A stretch of 6,729 bases of DNA from Candidatus Zixiibacteriota bacterium (GTDB lineage Bacteria > Zixibacteria > MSB-5A5 > GN15 > JAAZOE01): the NCBI GenBank assembly GCA_012797915.1, contig JAAZOE010000024.1:1-6729 (forward strand), in the 5' to 3' direction. Numbering within the stretch: the stretch's first letter is position 1; each line of letters starts with the position of its first letter. The translations under genes were made by a program, and so were the position numbers. The notes beneath the pieces were generated by a model. The model was not told the origin of the DNA and ran no database searches. It worked only from the letters and a program-made list of their open reading frames with translations. Positions 6,069-6,729 of this stretch are shown piece by piece.

Positions 6069-6587
6069 ATGACGATATCCCCCAAATGGTCGCTTCCCCT
6101 GTTGCTGGCGATGGCGGCCGGCTTGATCCTGCTTGATCCCTCATGGGATGCGGTTACGGCTCCGAACGATGCCCGTCCCGTTCCCGGCCCGGAAGAATAT
6201 GCGGCCGTGGAACAAACCATCAACAACGTCATCGGCTGGGCGGTGACCAAAGATTTCGACCTGTTCTTCCGCACCATCTCCGATGATTCCGACTTCGTCA
6301 GCGTTACCCCGTATGCCAAAGTCAAGTTCGGCATCGGAGACGTCATACGGGATACCGGTTTCTGGGCCAATCCCGATTTCAAGGCCATCCGGCACGAACT
6401 GCGCGACCTGAAAATCACCTTCTCCCGTTCCGGCGAGGTCGCCTGGTTTTACTGCGTGCTCGACGACATCAACGAATGGAAGGGCGAGCCGGCCAACTGG
6501 ATCGATACGCGCTGGACCGGTGTGCTGGAAAAGCGGCATGGCGCCTGGCGGGTGGTCCAACAGCATTTCTCGTTCGCCCGGCAATAA
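6069..6587 (+). CDS. Exported SnoaL/DUF4440-like (NTF2-fold) protein
   Basis: From the preferred ATG the protein has 172 residues. An N-terminal Lys6 and a hydrophobic stretch (8-22) form a probable signal peptide or membrane anchor. The cleavage site is not clear-cut and there is no lipobox. The rest fits the SnoaL-like/DUF4440 type of NTF2 fold: an N-terminal helix (EEYAAVEQTINNVIGWAVTK, 42-61), the 'DFDLFFRTISDDSDFVSVTP' stretch after it (62-81), and a C-terminal strand set ending WTGVLEKRHGAWRVVQQHFS (149-168). That last pattern, a Trp-containing strand then HxHxS-like QQHFS, is typical of the family. Members include enzymes, ligand-binding proteins and many of unknown role. No catalytic residue can be assigned here. 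The gene is divergent from the secreted repeat protein and convergent with the AMMECR1 gene. An extracytoplasmic location is inferred. Confidence 0.8.
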   Translation: MTISPKWSLPLLLAMAAGLILLDPSWDAVTAPNDARPVPGPEEYAAVEQTINNVIGWAVTKDFDLFFRTISDDSDFVSVTPYAKVKFGIGDVIRDTGFWANPDFKAIRHELRDLKITFSRSGEVAWFYCVLDDINEWKGEPANWIDTRWTGVLEKRHGAWRVVQQHFSFARQ

Positions 6588-6616
6588 TCGCCGAATGGTC
6601 CCGGAAAAATTGGGCG

Positions 6617-6729
6617 CTAAAAGCGATCGACGGTGAACTTGTAGATTTCCGCGCGGGGATTCTGAAAGGTGTGTTTCGGCAGGCCGGCCTTCAGGCAGGT
6701 CTGCTCCAGAAACGTCGTCCGGTCCCAGC
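6617..6729 (-). CDS. AMMECR1-domain protein (AmmeMemoRadiSam protein A type), C-terminal fragment cut by the right edge
   Basis: Only the last 36 codons are inside the window; translation reads from 6727 to a TAG at 6619-6617. The peptide begins WDRTTFLEQTCLKAGLPK and ends with NPRAEIYKFTVDRF. The W(D/N)R..FLEQTCLKAGLP...W/F..P...IY.F pattern is the well-conserved C-terminus of AMMECR1-domain proteins. In bacteria these are often encoded with a Memo protein and a radical SAM enzyme (the 'AmmeMemoRadiSam' set). The biochemical role of the domain is not established, and whether the partners lie further right cannot be seen. The fragment is short but the motif match is specific. It converges with the SnoaL-like gene across 29 bases, where I see no clear terminator. 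Confidence 0.8.
   Translation of the reverse strand, partial: WDRTTFLEQTCLKAGLPKHTFQNPRAEIYKFTVDRF

Overview
The window is about 6.7 kb of moderately GC-rich bacterial chromosome. It carries five complete genes and two genes cut by its edges. The best taxonomic hint is the secreted protein, which ends in thrombospondin type 3 (TSP3)-like calcium repeats and a dockerin pair of the form GDANGDG..NVGDAVYVINYVFRSGPAP. From memory, this C-terminal style is abundant in Zixibacteria and related FCB-group metagenome lineages. I infer an uncultured bacterium of that kind; the sequence alone does not prove it.

Layout: (1) 2-415, plus strand, is the C-terminal part of a LOG-family (TIGR00730-type) Rossmann protein. 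A perfect 20-bp GC-rich palindrome follows it at 422-441. (2) 517-1224, plus strand, is a UbiE/MenG quinone C-methyltransferase. (3) 1283-3065, minus strand, is a tightly coupled two-gene module: a RecF/OLD-like ABC-type ATPase followed after one base by a small protein with a TOPRIM-like acidic pattern and DUF4276-like motifs. It looks more AT-rich than its flanks and sits between the 3' ends of ubiE and the secreted-protein gene. (4) 3234-5777, minus strand, is an 847-residue secreted protein with 14 repeats of about 46 residues, then TSP3-like repeats and a dockerin, with a good intrinsic terminator behind it. (5) 5778-6068 is a divergent promoter region. (6) 6069-6587, plus strand, is a small exported SnoaL/DUF4440-like (NTF2-fold) protein. 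(7) 6617 to the right edge, minus strand, is the C-terminus of an AMMECR1-domain protein.

The genes do not form one pathway. LOG and ubiE are housekeeping-type genes. The secreted repeat protein and the SnoaL-like protein are divergently transcribed and both exported, with no evident shared function. The most interesting unit is the ATPase plus TOPRIM-like pair. It has the design of OLD-type anti-phage systems, but with the two activities on separate proteins, and it looks like an accessory insertion. Its defence role is inference from architecture and context.
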